A DNA stretch of 64,000 nucleotides from Shewanella japonica (GTDB lineage Bacteria > Pseudomonadota > Gammaproteobacteria > Enterobacterales > Shewanellaceae), in the NCBI RefSeq assembly GCF_002075795.1, contig NZ_CP020472.1, forward strand, positions 727,001 to 791,000. Reading direction: 5' to 3'. The notes under the pieces were generated by a model, which saw only the letters and a list, made by a program, of their open reading frames with translations, was not told where the DNA came from and did no database searches. Each line of letters opens with the position of its first letter. The first letter of the stretch is position 1. The position numbers were made by a program, and so were the translations under genes. Positions 63,383 through 64,000 of the stretch are shown in pieces.

Positions 63383-64000
63383 TCAGTAACCAGCAATTTT
63401 TCTCGCAAAGCCTTCAATATGATCTAACGCTTCATCCCAGCCACCTTGATGGCTCAAATCTAATTGTAATAAATACTGTCGATATAAATTTGCTGATTTA
63501 ACTAAATTACTATTTTTACGCTCTATGCTTTGCGCTAATGCGGCCTTATGTCCGTTAGCCGATTGCAAGTCCAATACGGGAATGTCTAACCCTGCTAGTT
63601 GCTTGGCAATACTCAAGCCTCGGTTTTGTTCATCAATCAATTGTTCAAATTCGCGATAAGGATTAATGATAACGAGCAAGTCAGGTTTAGTTAATATATC
63701 TTGATGAAGTAGATTAACGACCATACCCGCACTATCATCTGCTGCGATAATAATCCGTTTCCCAGGGTATTGCGCAGCCACTCCTTCTATCTGAGCAATA
63801 GATTCTTCAATCACTTTTTGTTGGAAATTATTGAGCTCTAATAACTGACTGGAGGTGTACTTAGGCGTCATTTGATGCGCATCAAGCGTTAGCTGCTTTT
63901 CACCTGCCTTGTTAATTTGATCTGCATCAGTTGCGAAATTAGGACGATATAAGCCTTCGGTTGGCTTGATGCTGATTGTTGCCCAGCCTGAGAGTGGTAA
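63383..64000 (-). CDS. DUF3530 family protein, partial (5' end beyond the window)
   Basis: The frame is open from its stop at 63383 to the window edge (about 205 residues seen). The segment at the edge (LPLSGWATISIKPTEGLYRP) and the later LLVIINPY and LDIPVLDLQSA match DUF3530, an alpha/beta-hydrolase-like family of exported proteins of unknown role. An internal ATG at 63871 exists, but coding similarity clearly continues upstream of it. The start and any signal peptide lie outside. Confidence 0.75.
   Translation of the reverse strand, partial: LPLSGWATISIKPTEGLYRPNFATDADQINKAGEKQLTLDAHQMTPKYTSSQLLELNNFQQKVIEESIAQIEGVAAQYPGKRIIIAADDSAGMVVNLLHQDILTKPDLLVIINPYREFEQLIDEQNRGLSIAKQLAGLDIPVLDLQSANGHKAALAQSIERKNSNLVKSANLYRQYLLQLDLSHQGGWDEALDHIEGFARKIAGY

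Overview
The window looks like chromosome from a Shewanella-type marine gammaproteobacterium. The indications are an octaheme tetrathionate-reductase-family cytochrome with its DUF3373 outer-membrane partner, a TorF-family porin, a tsdBA-like dihaem pair, many c-type haem motifs, several c-di-GMP proteins, and AT-leaning base composition. The genus is an inference from gene families; no rRNA or tRNA gene was seen and no search was run.

Layout. 1-3000: a CSS-motif EAL protein and an LpxR-like lipid A deacylase gene broken by a frameshift in an A8 run. 3010-23429 (minus strand): a tightly coupled four-gene type I secretion operon (two half-ABC transporters, an HlyD-type adaptor, and a 5110-residue VCBS/cadherin-like adhesin). 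23748-27426 (minus): monohaem cytochrome c, DUF3373 barrel, octaheme cytochrome. 27843-31794: SDR enzyme with divergent LysR regulator, TraF_2-type barrel, TauE/SafE exporter. 31905-36052: metJ, divergent from metB-metL, with two clusters of Met boxes around a sigma70-like promoter. 36292-37593: a complete IS3-family element with inverted repeats and a 3-bp target duplication, just upstream of tsdB-tsdA. 39738-50210: mostly single-gene units (CWC protein, SRPBCC, alanine symporter, RcsF-like lipoprotein, TorF porin, HU, double-receiver protein, DUF4240, DUF3016, EAL-CBS-GGDEF protein). 50260-54457: TraB/GumN, a MaoC-like hot-dog protein, an MscS channel gene interrupted by a TGA, a zinc-ribbon membrane protein and a 41-codon membrane ORF. 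54677-57938: a zinc locus (small His/Cys protein, His-rich outer-membrane barrel, ZnuA-like binding protein, ZnuB-like permease) without an ATPase gene. 58147-64000: plsC (frame broken in a T9 run), rraB, a REC-CheC protein with a diguanylate cyclase, a crotonase behind a FadR-like palindrome, a YqhA protein, and the C-terminal part of a DUF3530 protein running off the edge.

How the genes work together. The secretion operon should build and export one giant surface protein. Two loci may act on thiosulfate/tetrathionate (octaheme operon and tsdBA). The metJ-metB-metL block is the start of methionine synthesis with its own repressor. c-di-GMP enzymes (three proteins) are scattered and none sits next to the adhesin.

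The observations that most deserve checking are: the unusual nucleotide-binding domains of the type I secretion ABC pair (one lacks a Walker A motif and both have altered signature motifs); a probable hybrid promoter made by the IS3 end upstream of tsdBA; three interrupted genes (lpxR-like, mscS-like, plsC), two of them by one extra base in a homopolymer; and the ATPase-less zinc locus.
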